Under the pieces are notes generated by a model. The model made no database searches. It had not been told where the DNA came from and saw only the letters and a list, made by a program, of their open reading frames with translations. A program made the position numbers and the translations under genes. A stretch of 64,000 nucleotides of DNA from DASUBV01 sp035532295 (GTDB taxonomy: Bacteria > Actinomycetota > Actinomycetes > Streptosporangiales > Streptosporangiaceae): assembly GCA_035532295.1 (NCBI GenBank), contig DATKRH010000112.1:1-64000 (forward strand), given 5' to 3'. Of this stretch, positions 1-7,972 are shown in pieces (positions within the stretch are counted from its first letter, which is position 1; every line of letters begins with the position of its first letter).

Positions 1-48
1 AGCGCGCTCGTGAGCTGCCGGTCGGGCGCGATCTGCGACAGTAGGGGG

Positions 49-471
49 ATGGCGACTGTCTTCGCGCACGTGGACGTGACCATCGAGCGGACCGGCGGCG
101 GCCGGTACACCGCGACCAACGGCCGGGGCGGCCAGATCGCGATGGGGACCGACGGGGCCGATTTCACGCCCGTGGAGCTGCTGCTGGCGGCGATCGGCGG
201 CTGCACCGGGATCGACGTTGACATCGTGACCTCCCGCCGCGCTGAACCGGAGCGGTTCGAGGTGCAGGTCAGCGCGGACAAGGTGCGCGACGAGAGCGGC
301 AACCGCCTGGCGGACGTGCAGGTCACGTTCCGGATCGCCTTTCCGGCCGGCGATCCGGGCGACCAGGCCAGGACGGTGCTGCCCGTCATCGCGGGCAAGT
401 CCCACGACCGGCTCTGCACGGTCAGCCGCACCATCGAGCTCGGCACGCCCGTCAGCATCCGGATTGACTAA
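49..471 (+). CDS. OsmC family protein
   Basis: A 140-residue OsmC/Ohr-fold protein, a family of small dimeric thiol peroxidases and related stress proteins. The two cysteines typical of the family are visible, one in the GGCTGIDV segment near residue 50 and one in RLCTVSRTI near residue 127, so a thiol-dependent peroxide-reducing role is plausible; the exact substrate (organic hydroperoxide or other) is inference. I chose the ATG at 49 because the protein then starts just before the first beta strand and is of usual length; a GTG at 10 would only add 13 unconserved residues. Its 3' end overlaps the convergent MFS gene by 20 bases. Confidence 0.85.
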   Translation: MATVFAHVDVTIERTGGGRYTATNGRGGQIAMGTDGADFTPVELLLAAIGGCTGIDVDIVTSRRAEPERFEVQVSADKVRDESGNRLADVQVTFRIAFPAGDPGDQARTVLPVIAGKSHDRLCTVSRTIELGTPVSIRID

Positions 472-1780
472 CGCCCCGCTGCCACCGGACCCGCTCGCCG
501 GCCTCGCCGTCCTCGGCCGGTCGCGGGGCGCGCCCGTCGTAGCGCCACAGCAGCGGCAGCGCGACGGTCACCGCCACGGCACCCGCGACGCAGAGCAGCC
601 CGCCGGACACGATCGCGATCCGCGTCGACCCGGCCAGCGACGCGGCCAGTCCCGATTCCAGGTTGCCGAGCGGCTCGCCGGTGGTGTAGCTGATCATCTC
701 CAGCCCGGCCAGCCGGCCGCGCAGCCGGGACGGGATGGTCTGGTTCCACAGCGTCATCCGGAAGATGCCGCCGATCATGTCGGCACCGCCGGCCGCAGCC
801 AGCGCGGCGACCGCCCACCACAGCCCCGGCGCCAGGCCGAAGGCCGCGATGGCCAGGCCCCAGCCGCAGACGGCCAGGGCGATGGCGCGGCCGTGCCGGT
901 GCACGTGCCGCGCCCAGCCGCCGGTAATGCTGACCAGCAGCGCCCCGGCGCCCGGCGCCGCGTACAGCAGGCCCAGGACGGCGGGGCCGCCGATCCGGGC
1001 CGCGTAGGCCGGGAACAGCGCGAAGGGCGCGCCGAAGAACATCGCGGCGATGTCGATCAGGTAGCTGCCCAGGATCTCCGGGCGGCCGCGGGCGTAGCGC
1101 AGTCCCTCGGCGATGGCGCGCAAGCTCGGCCGGCCCGCCTGCGGCGCGGGCGGGAACGAGCTCAGCCGGGCGAACGCCGCCAGCCCCGCCACGCAGGTGG
1201 CCGCATCGGTCCAGTACGCGGTGGCCAGGCCGGCGGCGGCGATGATCGTGCCGCCCAGCAGCGGGCCGGCCAGCTGAGCCGCATTGCCCGTCAGCCCGCT
1301 CAGGGCCGCCGCCGCCGGCAGGTCGGCGCGGGGCACCAGCTGGGCGACCAGGGCGTCCACCGACGGCCGCTGCAGCCCGAAGCAGCCGGCGCCGATCAGG
1401 CCGAGCACGAACAGCAGCCAGACCTGATGCCAGGCCGCGGCGTTCACCGCCAGGCCCCCCGAGACCAGCACGCCGCAGCCCTCGGCGGCCAGAATCATGA
1501 TCCGGCGGTCGGCCGCATCGGCCAGCAGGCCGCCGAGCAGCGCCGAGAGGACCAGCGGGACCAGCTCGGACAGGCTCAGCAGGCCGACCACCAGCGAAGA
1601 GTGCGTCAGCTGATACGCCTGGTAGGGCAAGGCGACGAAGGTGACCATGGAACCGGCGAGGCTGGCCGCCTGCCCGCAGTACAGCCGACGGAAATCGGCG
1701 GAGTGCCGCAGCGGCGACACGTCCGGCCGGATCCGGCCCAGTATCCGGCGCAGCCCGCCGCTAGTGCCCACGATCAGCAC
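452..1780 (-). CDS. MFS transporter (MFS_3/DHA3-like exporter)
   Basis: A 442-residue integral membrane protein with about twelve hydrophobic segments and the cytoplasmic loop motif LADAADRR after the second helix pair, a variant of MFS motif A. The overall look (N-terminal RHSADFRRLYCGQAASLAGS followed by a transporter core) is that of the EntS/MFS_3 group, which mostly exports small hydrophobic molecules or siderophores. Substrate cannot be read from the sequence. It is convergent with the OsmC-like gene and ends inside its 3' end. The ATG at 1780 is the only good start ahead of the first helix. Confidence 0.8.
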   Translation of the reverse strand: MLIVGTSGGLRRILGRIRPDVSPLRHSADFRRLYCGQAASLAGSMVTFVALPYQAYQLTHSSLVVGLLSLSELVPLVLSALLGGLLADAADRRIMILAAEGCGVLVSGGLAVNAAAWHQVWLLFVLGLIGAGCFGLQRPSVDALVAQLVPRADLPAAAALSGLTGNAAQLAGPLLGGTIIAAAGLATAYWTDAATCVAGLAAFARLSSFPPAPQAGRPSLRAIAEGLRYARGRPEILGSYLIDIAAMFFGAPFALFPAYAARIGGPAVLGLLYAAPGAGALLVSITGGWARHVHRHGRAIALAVCGWGLAIAAFGLAPGLWWAVAALAAAGGADMIGGIFRMTLWNQTIPSRLRGRLAGLEMISYTTGEPLGNLESGLAASLAGSTRIAIVSGGLLCVAGAVAVTVALPLLWRYDGRAPRPAEDGEAGERVRWQRGVSQSGC

Positions 1781-1824
1781 ATGGTGGCGGACCGGCCAGC
1801 GCGGCGTCCAGCCGTTTTCCGCCC

Positions 1825-1860
1825 GGTGCTACTTCTCCGCCGGGTGCTACTTCTCCGCCG
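1825..1860. repeat. 18-bp perfect tandem duplication at the lgt stop codon
   Basis: Two exact adjacent copies of an 18-bp unit (1825-1842 and 1843-1860). Each copy contains an in-frame TAG on the minus strand; lgt now terminates in the copy nearer its coding region (1847-1849), and the second copy carries a silent duplicate stop at 1829-1831. Confidence 0.9.
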
Positions 1861-2746
1861 CGTTCGACGAGACTGCGCCGCCGCTCCCGGAGCCCGCCTC
1901 CGCGCTGGCGTCGGAACCGGCCCCGCCGGCGCTGCTGACGGCGGCCTCGGCTTCATCGTGGCCGGTGCGGCGCTGGTTCCACACGAACCAGATCAGCCCG
2001 GCGAGCACCCCGACGCTGGCCACGTAGAAGTTGAGGCGCAGGCCGAGGAAGTGCTCGGAGGAGTCGATCCGCAGTGACTCCTCGAAGATGCGGAAGGCGG
2101 AGTAGCCCGCCACGTAGAGCGCGAACAGCCCGGGCGGCCGGATCTTGCGGTGATGGCCGAGCCAGACCAGCGCGGCCGCCAGCGCCAGGTCCCAGATCAG
2201 CTCGTACAAGAACGTGGGCTGGAAGGTGGCGAAGGCGGTATATCCGGGCGGGCGGTGCGACGGCGAGATCTCCAGCGCCCACGGCAGGCCGCTCGGCCCG
2301 CCGAACAGCTCCTGATTGAAGTAGTTGCCGATCCGCCCGATCGCCTGGGCGACCAGCAGCGCCGGGGCGATCGCGTTGGCGAACACGCTCGCGCTGGCCC
2401 CGGCCCGGCGCACCCGCCAGACCCCGACCGCGCCGCCCAGCGCCACGCCGCCCCAGATGCCGAGGCCGCCGGACCACACCGCGAAGATCCCCCACCAGTG
2501 GTGCGGGATATCGGCGGGCGTGGTGATGTCGAAGTAGATCCGGCCGCCGATGATGCCGGCCGGCACGCCCCAGGTCGCGACGTCGGCGACCAGCGCCGGA
2601 TCACCGCCGGCCGCCTTCCAGCGGCGCCGCGTGATGTAGATGGCCAGCGCGATCCCGACCACGTACATCAGGCCGTAGACATGGATGAACAGCGGGCCAA
2701 CGTGCAAGCCGTTGGTCTGCGGGCTCGGCAGGAAGCTCAAGGGCAT
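1847..2746 (-). CDS. lgt: Prolipoprotein diacylglyceryl transferase
   Basis: Transfers the diacylglyceryl group from phosphatidylglycerol to the lipobox cysteine of prolipoproteins, the first step of lipoprotein maturation in the membrane. The Lgt signature is clear: GRIGNYFNQELFGGP about residue 145, preceded by the H-x-Y-G segment IHVYGLMYV near the N-terminus and followed by the conserved FQPTFLYE segment and a FRIFEESLR segment. Seven hydrophobic segments are visible. The ATG at 2746 gives the usual MPLSFLPSP start; a GTG at 2767 is upstream and less likely. The C-terminal 45 residues are a Ser/Gly/Ala/Glu-rich tail. Several lipoproteins in this window (binding proteins, FKBP) would be its substrates. 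Confidence 0.96.
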   Translation of the reverse strand: MPLSFLPSPQTNGLHVGPLFIHVYGLMYVVGIALAIYITRRRWKAAGGDPALVADVATWGVPAGIIGGRIYFDITTPADIPHHWWGIFAVWSGGLGIWGGVALGGAVGVWRVRRAGASASVFANAIAPALLVAQAIGRIGNYFNQELFGGPSGLPWALEISPSHRPPGYTAFATFQPTFLYELIWDLALAAALVWLGHHRKIRPPGLFALYVAGYSAFRIFEESLRIDSSEHFLGLRLNFYVASVGVLAGLIWFVWNQRRTGHDEAEAAVSSAGGAGSDASAEAGSGSGGAVSSNAAEK

Positions 2747-2839
2747 TCCGGGTGCGTGCGACACCATGCCCCAGAGCGTATGCCCTGCGCGGCCATGCCC
2801 GCGCAGCCGACTCCGGGTCCGGCTCCGGCCCCGGCGCCG

Positions 2840-3676
2840 TCAGCCGTAGAGCGCGGGGCGCCGGTCGAGGTGCGGGTCGTTGCGCGGGCTGGTGGCCTTG
2901 GTCCTGGCCAGGGCCAGGTCACAGCCGGCCAGCAGCAGTGCGGGGTCATCGGCCCCGGCCGGGCCGGTCAGCGGATAGCCGTCCGGGCCGGCGATGAGGC
3001 TGCCGCCGACCCAGCTGACGCCGCGCTCCGGGCCGCATCGGCAGGCCGCCGCGACGAACATCCGGTTGGCGAAGGCCGCGGCCTGGACGTTCACCACGAC
3101 CATGGGCCGCTCCCCCGGCGGCACGGGCTCCGCCGGCCAGTTGGTCGGCACGGCCAGCAGGTCCGCCCCGGCCAGGGCGGGCAGCCGTACCCACTCGGGG
3201 AACTCGACGTCGTAGCAGATCATCATCGCCACCCGGCCGAACTCTGTCTCCACGACCGGCGGCGGCGCGGTGCCGGGCACGAAGAAGTCGCTCTCGGCGT
3301 CCCACAGGTGCACCTTGCGGTAGAGCGCCCGGACCCCGCCGGGGTCCACGAGGACGGCGCTGTTGTAGAGCTGGCCATCGGCGCCGAGCTCGTTGAACCC
3401 GCCGATGATGATCAGGTCACGGCGCCTGGCCGCCTGCGCCCATTCGGTCACCGTGGGGCCGTCGGCCGGCTCGGCCGCCGACCGGGCCTCCTGCGCGCTG
3501 GCGAACACGTAACCGGACGGCGTGAGCTCGGGAAGCACGATGATCCGGGCTCCCTCGTCGGCCGCGTGACCGACGGCGTCCAGGGCGATCGCGCGGTTGC
3601 GCGCGACCTCGCCGACGTGCAGGCTGACCTGGCACACGGCAACGCATACCAGATGGTTATCGAATGCTGGGCGCAC
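2840..3676 (-). CDS. Nitrilase-superfamily carbon-nitrogen hydrolase
   Basis: A 278-residue single-domain member of the nitrilase superfamily, which hydrolyses C-N bonds in amides, nitriles or N-carbamoyl compounds. The catalytic triad is intact: Glu50 (VLPELTPSGY), Lys121 (YRKVHLW) and Cys154 (MICYDVEFPE). The start is a GTG at 3676; no better start is present and the next beta strand begins eight residues later. It is divergent from the VOC gene, 41 bases away. Length and motifs fit the aliphatic amidase or N-carbamoylputrescine/beta-ureidopropionase-like groups; the substrate is not determinable here. Confidence 0.85.
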   Translation of the reverse strand: MRPAFDNHLVCVAVCQVSLHVGEVARNRAIALDAVGHAADEGARIIVLPELTPSGYVFASAQEARSAAEPADGPTVTEWAQAARRRDLIIIGGFNELGADGQLYNSAVLVDPGGVRALYRKVHLWDAESDFFVPGTAPPPVVETEFGRVAMMICYDVEFPEWVRLPALAGADLLAVPTNWPAEPVPPGERPMVVVNVQAAAFANRMFVAAACRCGPERGVSWVGGSLIAGPDGYPLTGPAGADDPALLLAGCDLALARTKATSPRNDPHLDRRPALYG

Positions 3677-3717
3677 ACCGCCACCATAGCCGTGGCGGAT
3701 CGCTACGATATCGCGCT

Positions 3718-4092
3718 ATGGCGGTATTGTTCAGCCGGATTATTCCGATTCTCTTCGTCAGCGACCTCCAGGCTGAACGGGACTTTTACGTCCGCCTGGG
3801 CTTTCACGTCACCTACGAGGGACCGGAGTACCCGTACTTCCTCGCGCTGGGGCACGGGCAGCTTGAGTTCGGCATAGAGTGGCGCGATGGCTTCTCCCCT
3901 GCGCGCCCGGACCAGGTGCTGACCTGGCAGTTCGGCGTCACCGACCTCGACATGGCCAAGAAGCGGCTGGCCGAGGCCGGCGTCCGGTTCCGTGAGGAGC
4001 TCATGACGCCCAGCCCGGACTGGCAGTACCGGGTCCTGCACGCCAGGACGCCCAACGGCTACCACCTGCTGCTTGAGGAAGGCAGCGGCTAG
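3718..4092 (+). CDS. VOC/glyoxalase-fold protein
   Basis: A 124-residue vicinal-oxygen-chelate fold protein: the beta-alpha-beta-beta-beta pattern starts with RIIPILFVSDLQAERDFYVRLGF and ends with the typical RTPNGYHLLLEE strand. The family includes glyoxalases, dioxygenases and antibiotic-binding (bleomycin-resistance-like) proteins. A metal-binding Glu may be the C-terminal one (LLEEGSG), but the pattern is incomplete, so a binding role is as likely as catalysis. The ATG at 3718 begins the first strand. The GNAT gene follows after only two bases, so the two are cotranscribed. Confidence 0.75.
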   Translation: MAVLFSRIIPILFVSDLQAERDFYVRLGFHVTYEGPEYPYFLALGHGQLEFGIEWRDGFSPARPDQVLTWQFGVTDLDMAKKRLAEAGVRFREELMTPSPDWQYRVLHARTPNGYHLLLEEGSG

Positions 4093-4094
4093 CC

Positions 4095-4619
4095 ATGATC
4101 AGGTCGGCCCGGCCCGCCGACATCCCCGTGATCCGGCGCCTGATCCGGGAGCTAGCCGACTACGAGGGGGCGCTGGCGGAGGTCCAGGTCACCGACGAGG
4201 ACCTGGCCGCGACGCTGTTCTCCCCGCAGCCCGCCGTGTTCGCGCACGTGGCCGAGCACGAGGGCGCCGTGGTCGGCTTCGCGCTGTGGTTCCTGAACTA
4301 CTCCACCTGGACGGGCAGGCACGGGATCTACCTGGAGGACCTGTACGTCATCCCGGCGCTGCGCCGGTCCGGGCTCGGCCGGGCGCTGCTGGCCGAGCTC
4401 GCCGGCATCTGCGTGCGGCGCGGCTACGCCCGGCTGGAATGGGCCGTGCTGGACTGGAACTCGCCCGCGCTGGCGTTCTACGCTGCCCTCGGGGCAGCGA
4501 ACATCAGCCAGTGGGCCACGCACCGGCTCACCGGAGACGCGCTGCGCGCCCTGGCCGCGACCTCGCCCGGCCCGGGCCCGGACGAACGACAGCAGCCGGG
4601 CTCTCGTTACCTGCCTTAG
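4095..4619 (+). CDS. GNAT acetyltransferase, diamine acetyltransferase-like
   Basis: A 174-residue GNAT N-acetyltransferase. The segment NYSTWTGRHGIYLEDLYVIP followed by the acetyl-CoA loop RRSGLGRALL and then EWAVLDWNSPALAFYAALGA is the arrangement seen in spermidine/spermine and thialysine N-acetyltransferases, so a polyamine or diamine substrate is likely by family resemblance. It begins two bases after the VOC gene stop. Its TAG stop overlaps the TAA stop of the convergent E1 beta gene. The last 25 residues are Pro/Gly/Arg-rich and outside the fold. Confidence 0.82.
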   Translation: MIRSARPADIPVIRRLIRELADYEGALAEVQVTDEDLAATLFSPQPAVFAHVAEHEGAVVGFALWFLNYSTWTGRHGIYLEDLYVIPALRRSGLGRALLAELAGICVRRGYARLEWAVLDWNSPALAFYAALGAANISQWATHRLTGDALRALAATSPGPGPDERQQPGSRYLP

Positions 4620-5596
4620 TAGCCGACCAGCTTGCGGATCGCCGCGGTCACCGAGTCGGCCGTCGGGATGACCTGGTCCTCCAGCGCGTCGGCGAACGGC
4701 AGCGGGACGCACGCGGCCGCTACCCGCCGCACCGGCGCGTCCAGCAGCTCGAAGCCCTCGTCGGCCGCGATCGACGCCACGGTGCCGCCCCAGCCGCCCT
4801 GGTAGGGGTTCTCCTCGACGATCAGCAGCCGGGAGGTCCGGCCGACCGACTCCAGCACCGTGGCCATGTCCAGCGGCACCAGGCAGCGCAGGTCGATCAC
4901 CTCGGCCGACACCCCCTCGGCCGCCAGCCGGCCGGCCGCGGCCAGCGCCAGCGGCACGGTGGCGGCCAGCGCGACCACGGTCACGTCGGTGCCCGGCCGG
5001 ACCACCGCGGCCTGGCCGAGCTCGACTACATGCCCGTCCGGCGGCGCCTGGCCCTTGCTGGCGAACAGCCCCTTGTGCTCGAAGAACACCACGGGGTCAT
5101 CGCTGCGGATCGCGCTGGCCAGCAGCCCGATCACGTCCGCCGGGGTGGACGGCGCCGCTATCTTCAGGCCGGGCACCGCCAGCGCCCAGTTCTCCACCGC
5201 CTGGGAGTGCTGGGCGCCGAACCCCAGCCCGCCGCCGTTGGCCGTCCGCACCACCAGCGGCACGGTCACCTGCCCGCCGGTCATGTACCGCACCTTGGGG
5301 ATCTCGTTGGCCAGGTAGTCCCAGCAGCACGCCAGGAAGTCGGAGAACATGATCTCGGCGACGGGCCGCATGCCCGTCATCGCCGCGCCCATGGCCGCCC
5401 CGACGATGGCCTGCTCGGAGATCGGCGTGTCCCGGACCCGCCGCGACCCGAACTCCGCCAGCAGTCCCTGCGTGGTCTTGAACACCCCGCCGGCCGCACC
5501 GATGTCCTCGCCCAGGCACACGACGGCGGGGTCCCGCCGCATCTCCCTGGCCAGGCCCTCGGCCACCGCCTCCCGGTAGGTGATCACGTCCGCCAT
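4616..5596 (-). CDS. 2-oxo-acid dehydrogenase E1 component, beta subunit (AcoB/PdhB type)
   Basis: A 326-residue E1 beta subunit with an N-terminal transketolase-pyrimidine domain (starts MADVITYREAVAEGL; conserved EDIGAAGGVFKTTQGL and DTPISEQAIVGAAMGAA) and a C-terminal transketolase-C domain. With the alpha subunit it forms the thiamine-diphosphate enzyme that decarboxylates a 2-oxo acid or acetoin. It is the last gene of the long minus-strand operon and its start lies inside the end of the alpha gene (13-base overlap), so translation is coupled. No E2 or E3 gene is in the window, so the acyl acceptor is either encoded elsewhere or not a classical lipoyl complex. Confidence 0.9.
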   Translation of the reverse strand: MADVITYREAVAEGLAREMRRDPAVVCLGEDIGAAGGVFKTTQGLLAEFGSRRVRDTPISEQAIVGAAMGAAMTGMRPVAEIMFSDFLACCWDYLANEIPKVRYMTGGQVTVPLVVRTANGGGLGFGAQHSQAVENWALAVPGLKIAAPSTPADVIGLLASAIRSDDPVVFFEHKGLFASKGQAPPDGHVVELGQAAVVRPGTDVTVVALAATVPLALAAAGRLAAEGVSAEVIDLRCLVPLDMATVLESVGRTSRLLIVEENPYQGGWGGTVASIAADEGFELLDAPVRRVAAACVPLPFADALEDQVIPTADSVTAAIRKLVGY

Positions 5597-6579
5597 GCCG
5601 CGCCTCCATCCGCCCACACGTCGCTAAACGCCGACGCGGGATCCGGGCCGGGCGCCGCCATGGCGTCGGCCACCGCCTCCGCGACCACCCGGTCCGCCCG
5701 CTCACGCGCCGCCGCCACGTCGGCGTCGGGCACCCCGAGGGCCGCCAGCCGCCGGCTGGCGACATCGAGCGGGTCGCGGGCCAGCCACCGCTCGACCTCG
5801 TCCGCGGGCCGGTACTTGGCCGGGTCGGTGCGGCTGTGCCCGAAGTGACGGTAGGTCTGGGCCTCCAGCACGGTCGGGCCGTCGCCGGCCCGGGCCCGCG
5901 CCGCGGCCCGCGCGACCGCCTCCGCCACGACCACCACGTCGTTGCCGTCGATCACCTCCGACGGCAGCCGGTAGCCGGCCGCCCGGTCCGCCGCGGGGTT
6001 GTCGGCGGCGGTCACCGAGCCGATCGGGGTGTACTCCATGTAGAGGTTGTTCTCGCAGATGAACAGGACCGGCAGGGACCATACCGAGGCCAGGTTCAGC
6101 GCCTCGTGGAAGGCGCCGATGTTGGTCGCGCCATCACCGAAGAAGGCGACGGCCACCTGATCGGTGCCGCGCAGCTGCGCGGACCACGCCGCGCCGGCCG
6201 CCATCGGCAGGTGCGCGCCCACGATCGCGTAGGACCCGAGCATCCCCGCCGACGCCTTGGTCAGGTGCATCGACCCGCCCTTGGCGTGGCACACCCCGGT
6301 GGCCTTGCTCATCAGCTCGGCCAGGCACTCGGTCGGCGAGGCGCCGCGGGCCATCGCGTGATGATGCCCCCGGTAGGTCGCGAACACGTAGTCGCCGGGC
6401 CGCAGCGCGGCGCTGGCCCCGACAGCGACCGCCTCGTGCCCGGCCGCCAGGTGCGTCGTGCCCTTGACCAGGCCGCGCAGGAACAGGTCGTGCGCCGCCT
6501 GCTCGGTGCCGCGGATCACCGCCATCTGCTCCAGCAGCTCGAGCAGCCGGCCGGCGGAGATCTCCTGCGCCCCGGTCAT
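5584..6579 (-). CDS. 2-oxo-acid dehydrogenase E1 component, alpha subunit (AcoA/PdhA type)
   Basis: A 331-residue E1 alpha subunit. The thiamine-diphosphate motif is present as GDGATNIGAFHEALNLAS followed by LPVLFICENN, and the phosphorylation-loop region reads YRHFGHSRTDPAKYR. The true start is the ATG at 6579, which overlaps the stop of the upstream M24 gene as ATGA; upstream reading in this frame is only the shadow of that gene. It pairs with the beta subunit that follows. Family members include pyruvate, branched-chain 2-oxo-acid and acetoin dehydrogenases; the short simple alpha form next to a separate beta gene is closest to AcoA/PdhA. Substrate is inferred only as a 2-oxo acid or acyloin. 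Confidence 0.9.
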   Translation of the reverse strand: MTGAQEISAGRLLELLEQMAVIRGTEQAAHDLFLRGLVKGTTHLAAGHEAVAVGASAALRPGDYVFATYRGHHHAMARGASPTECLAELMSKATGVCHAKGGSMHLTKASAGMLGSYAIVGAHLPMAAGAAWSAQLRGTDQVAVAFFGDGATNIGAFHEALNLASVWSLPVLFICENNLYMEYTPIGSVTAADNPAADRAAGYRLPSEVIDGNDVVVVAEAVARAAARARAGDGPTVLEAQTYRHFGHSRTDPAKYRPADEVERWLARDPLDVASRRLAALGVPDADVAAARERADRVVAEAVADAMAAPGPDPASAFSDVWADGGAAWRT

Positions 6580-7961
6580 GAGGGGTCCCCGGTGCCGGGC
6601 GTCAGCTCGCCGCGGCCCGCGGCCGTGTTGAGCTGCGACTGGCTCTCCCGCAGCGTGTTCAGCTCGCCGCCGGCCGTCCAGTACTTGCGCCCGGCGACCA
6701 GCAGGTCCTCGGCCGGGAACTTGGTGATCACCTCGCAGCCGTCGGCGGTGACCACCACCTCCTCCTCGATCCGGGCGGCCGACCAGCCGTCGGCGGCCGG
6801 CCAGTAGGTCTCCAGCGCGAACACCATCCCCTCCTCCAGCGTCTCCGGGTGATCCAGCGACACCAGCCGGCTGAAGATCGGCTTCTCCCAGATGGACAGG
6901 CCCACCCCGTGCCCGTACTGCAGCGCGAACGCGGCCATCTCGTCCGGGAAGCCGAACTCCTGCGCGCGCGGCCACAGCGACACGATGTCGGCGGTGGTCA
7001 CGCCCGGCCGGACCAGCGCGATGGCCTGGTCCATGTACTCGCGGCAGCGGACGTAGGCGTCCCGCTGCGCCCGCGACGCGCTGCCCACCGCGAAGGTCCG
7101 GTAATAGCACGTCCGGTAGCCCAGGTGGCTGTGCAGGATGTCGAAGAAGGCCGGGTCACCGGGCCGGATCAGCCGGTCGGAGTACACGTGCGGGTGCGGC
7201 GAGCAGCGCTCGCCGGAGATCGCGTTGACCCCCTCGACGTACTCGCTGCCCAGGTCGTAGAGCACCTTGCTGACCAGGCCCACGCACTCGTTCTCGCGCA
7301 CTCCCGGCCGCAGGAACTCATACAGCTCCTGGTAGGCGGCGTCGACCATCGCGCACGCCTGGCTGAGCAGGCTGATCTCGTCGCGGGTCTTGGTCCGCCG
7401 GGCCTCCAGGAACACCTGCTGGCCGTCGACGGTCTCGACGCCGGCCGCGTGCAGCGCCGCGAGCACCGGCATCTCGGCCACGTCGATGCCCACCGGCGCG
7501 TCGGCCAGGCCGTGCTCGCGCAGGACCCCCACGACCTGGGCGGCCACCTCCTGCGGGATCCCGGCGTCCGGGTGGAAGGCCCCGCGCAGCGTCGAGATGC
7601 CCGCCCGGGCCCCGGTCTGCGCAGCGCCCGCCGCCGACGGCGACCCCGCGACGCCCGCCGGCGTGTGATCCAGCCACGGGTTATACAGCTGATGATGGCG
7701 CGCGGCGGAGCCGAAATCCCAGACGATCGGCTCGCCGCCGCGCGGCAGCAAGGCGAACCGGATCAGCTTGTCCATCGCCCAGGTGCCGATATGGGTGGCG
7801 GTCATGTACCGGATGTTCGCGAAGTCGAAGCTCAGCAGCGCGCCCAGGTCGGACCGCTCGAGCTGCGCCTTCAGCCGGGCCAGCCGCTCGGTGCGCAGCC
7901 GGCCTAGATCGACCCGCTGCTCCCAGTCGACCGCGGCCGGGCCGTAGGTGTGAATCGCCAT
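6576..7961 (-). CDS. M24-fold (pita-bread) hydrolase with altered metal site
   Basis: A 461-residue member of the M24 family (aminopeptidase P, prolidase, creatinase, DddP-like enzymes). An N-terminal creatinase-like domain is followed by the catalytic fold. Expected metal ligands: Asp274 is present (FFDILHS), but eleven residues on, where family members have the second Asp in GYxxD, this protein has Cys285 (GYRTCYYRT). His351 (GHGVGL) and the two C-terminal glutamates (ALETYW, RIEEEVVVT) are kept. The enzyme therefore may bind one metal or act like creatinase or other non-peptidase members. It lies 11 bases after the amidohydrolase and shares ATGA with the E1 alpha gene, so it belongs to the catabolic operon. 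Peptidase activity should not be assumed. Confidence 0.85.
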   Translation of the reverse strand: MAIHTYGPAAVDWEQRVDLGRLRTERLARLKAQLERSDLGALLSFDFANIRYMTATHIGTWAMDKLIRFALLPRGGEPIVWDFGSAARHHQLYNPWLDHTPAGVAGSPSAAGAAQTGARAGISTLRGAFHPDAGIPQEVAAQVVGVLREHGLADAPVGIDVAEMPVLAALHAAGVETVDGQQVFLEARRTKTRDEISLLSQACAMVDAAYQELYEFLRPGVRENECVGLVSKVLYDLGSEYVEGVNAISGERCSPHPHVYSDRLIRPGDPAFFDILHSHLGYRTCYYRTFAVGSASRAQRDAYVRCREYMDQAIALVRPGVTTADIVSLWPRAQEFGFPDEMAAFALQYGHGVGLSIWEKPIFSRLVSLDHPETLEEGMVFALETYWPAADGWSAARIEEEVVVTADGCEVITKFPAEDLLVAGRKYWTAGGELNTLRESQSQLNTAAGRGELTPGTGDPS

Positions 7962-7972
7962 CGTCAGCTACC

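Noticed and set aside
464..2077. 537-codon plus-strand frame opposite the MFS gene and lgt
   Set aside because: Antisense shadow; the minus-strand MFS and Lgt motifs are unmistakable.
1847..4619. Horizontal transfer or a genomic island in this or other parts of the window
   Set aside because: No integrase, transposase, attachment site, tRNA gene or clear composition shift was seen by reading; GC content is high throughout.
6576..7961. Assignment of the M24 protein as a DMSP lyase (DddP)
   Set aside because: DddP is an M24-fold enzyme, but the ligand pattern here (Cys for Asp) and the operon partners do not support it; only fold membership can be claimed.
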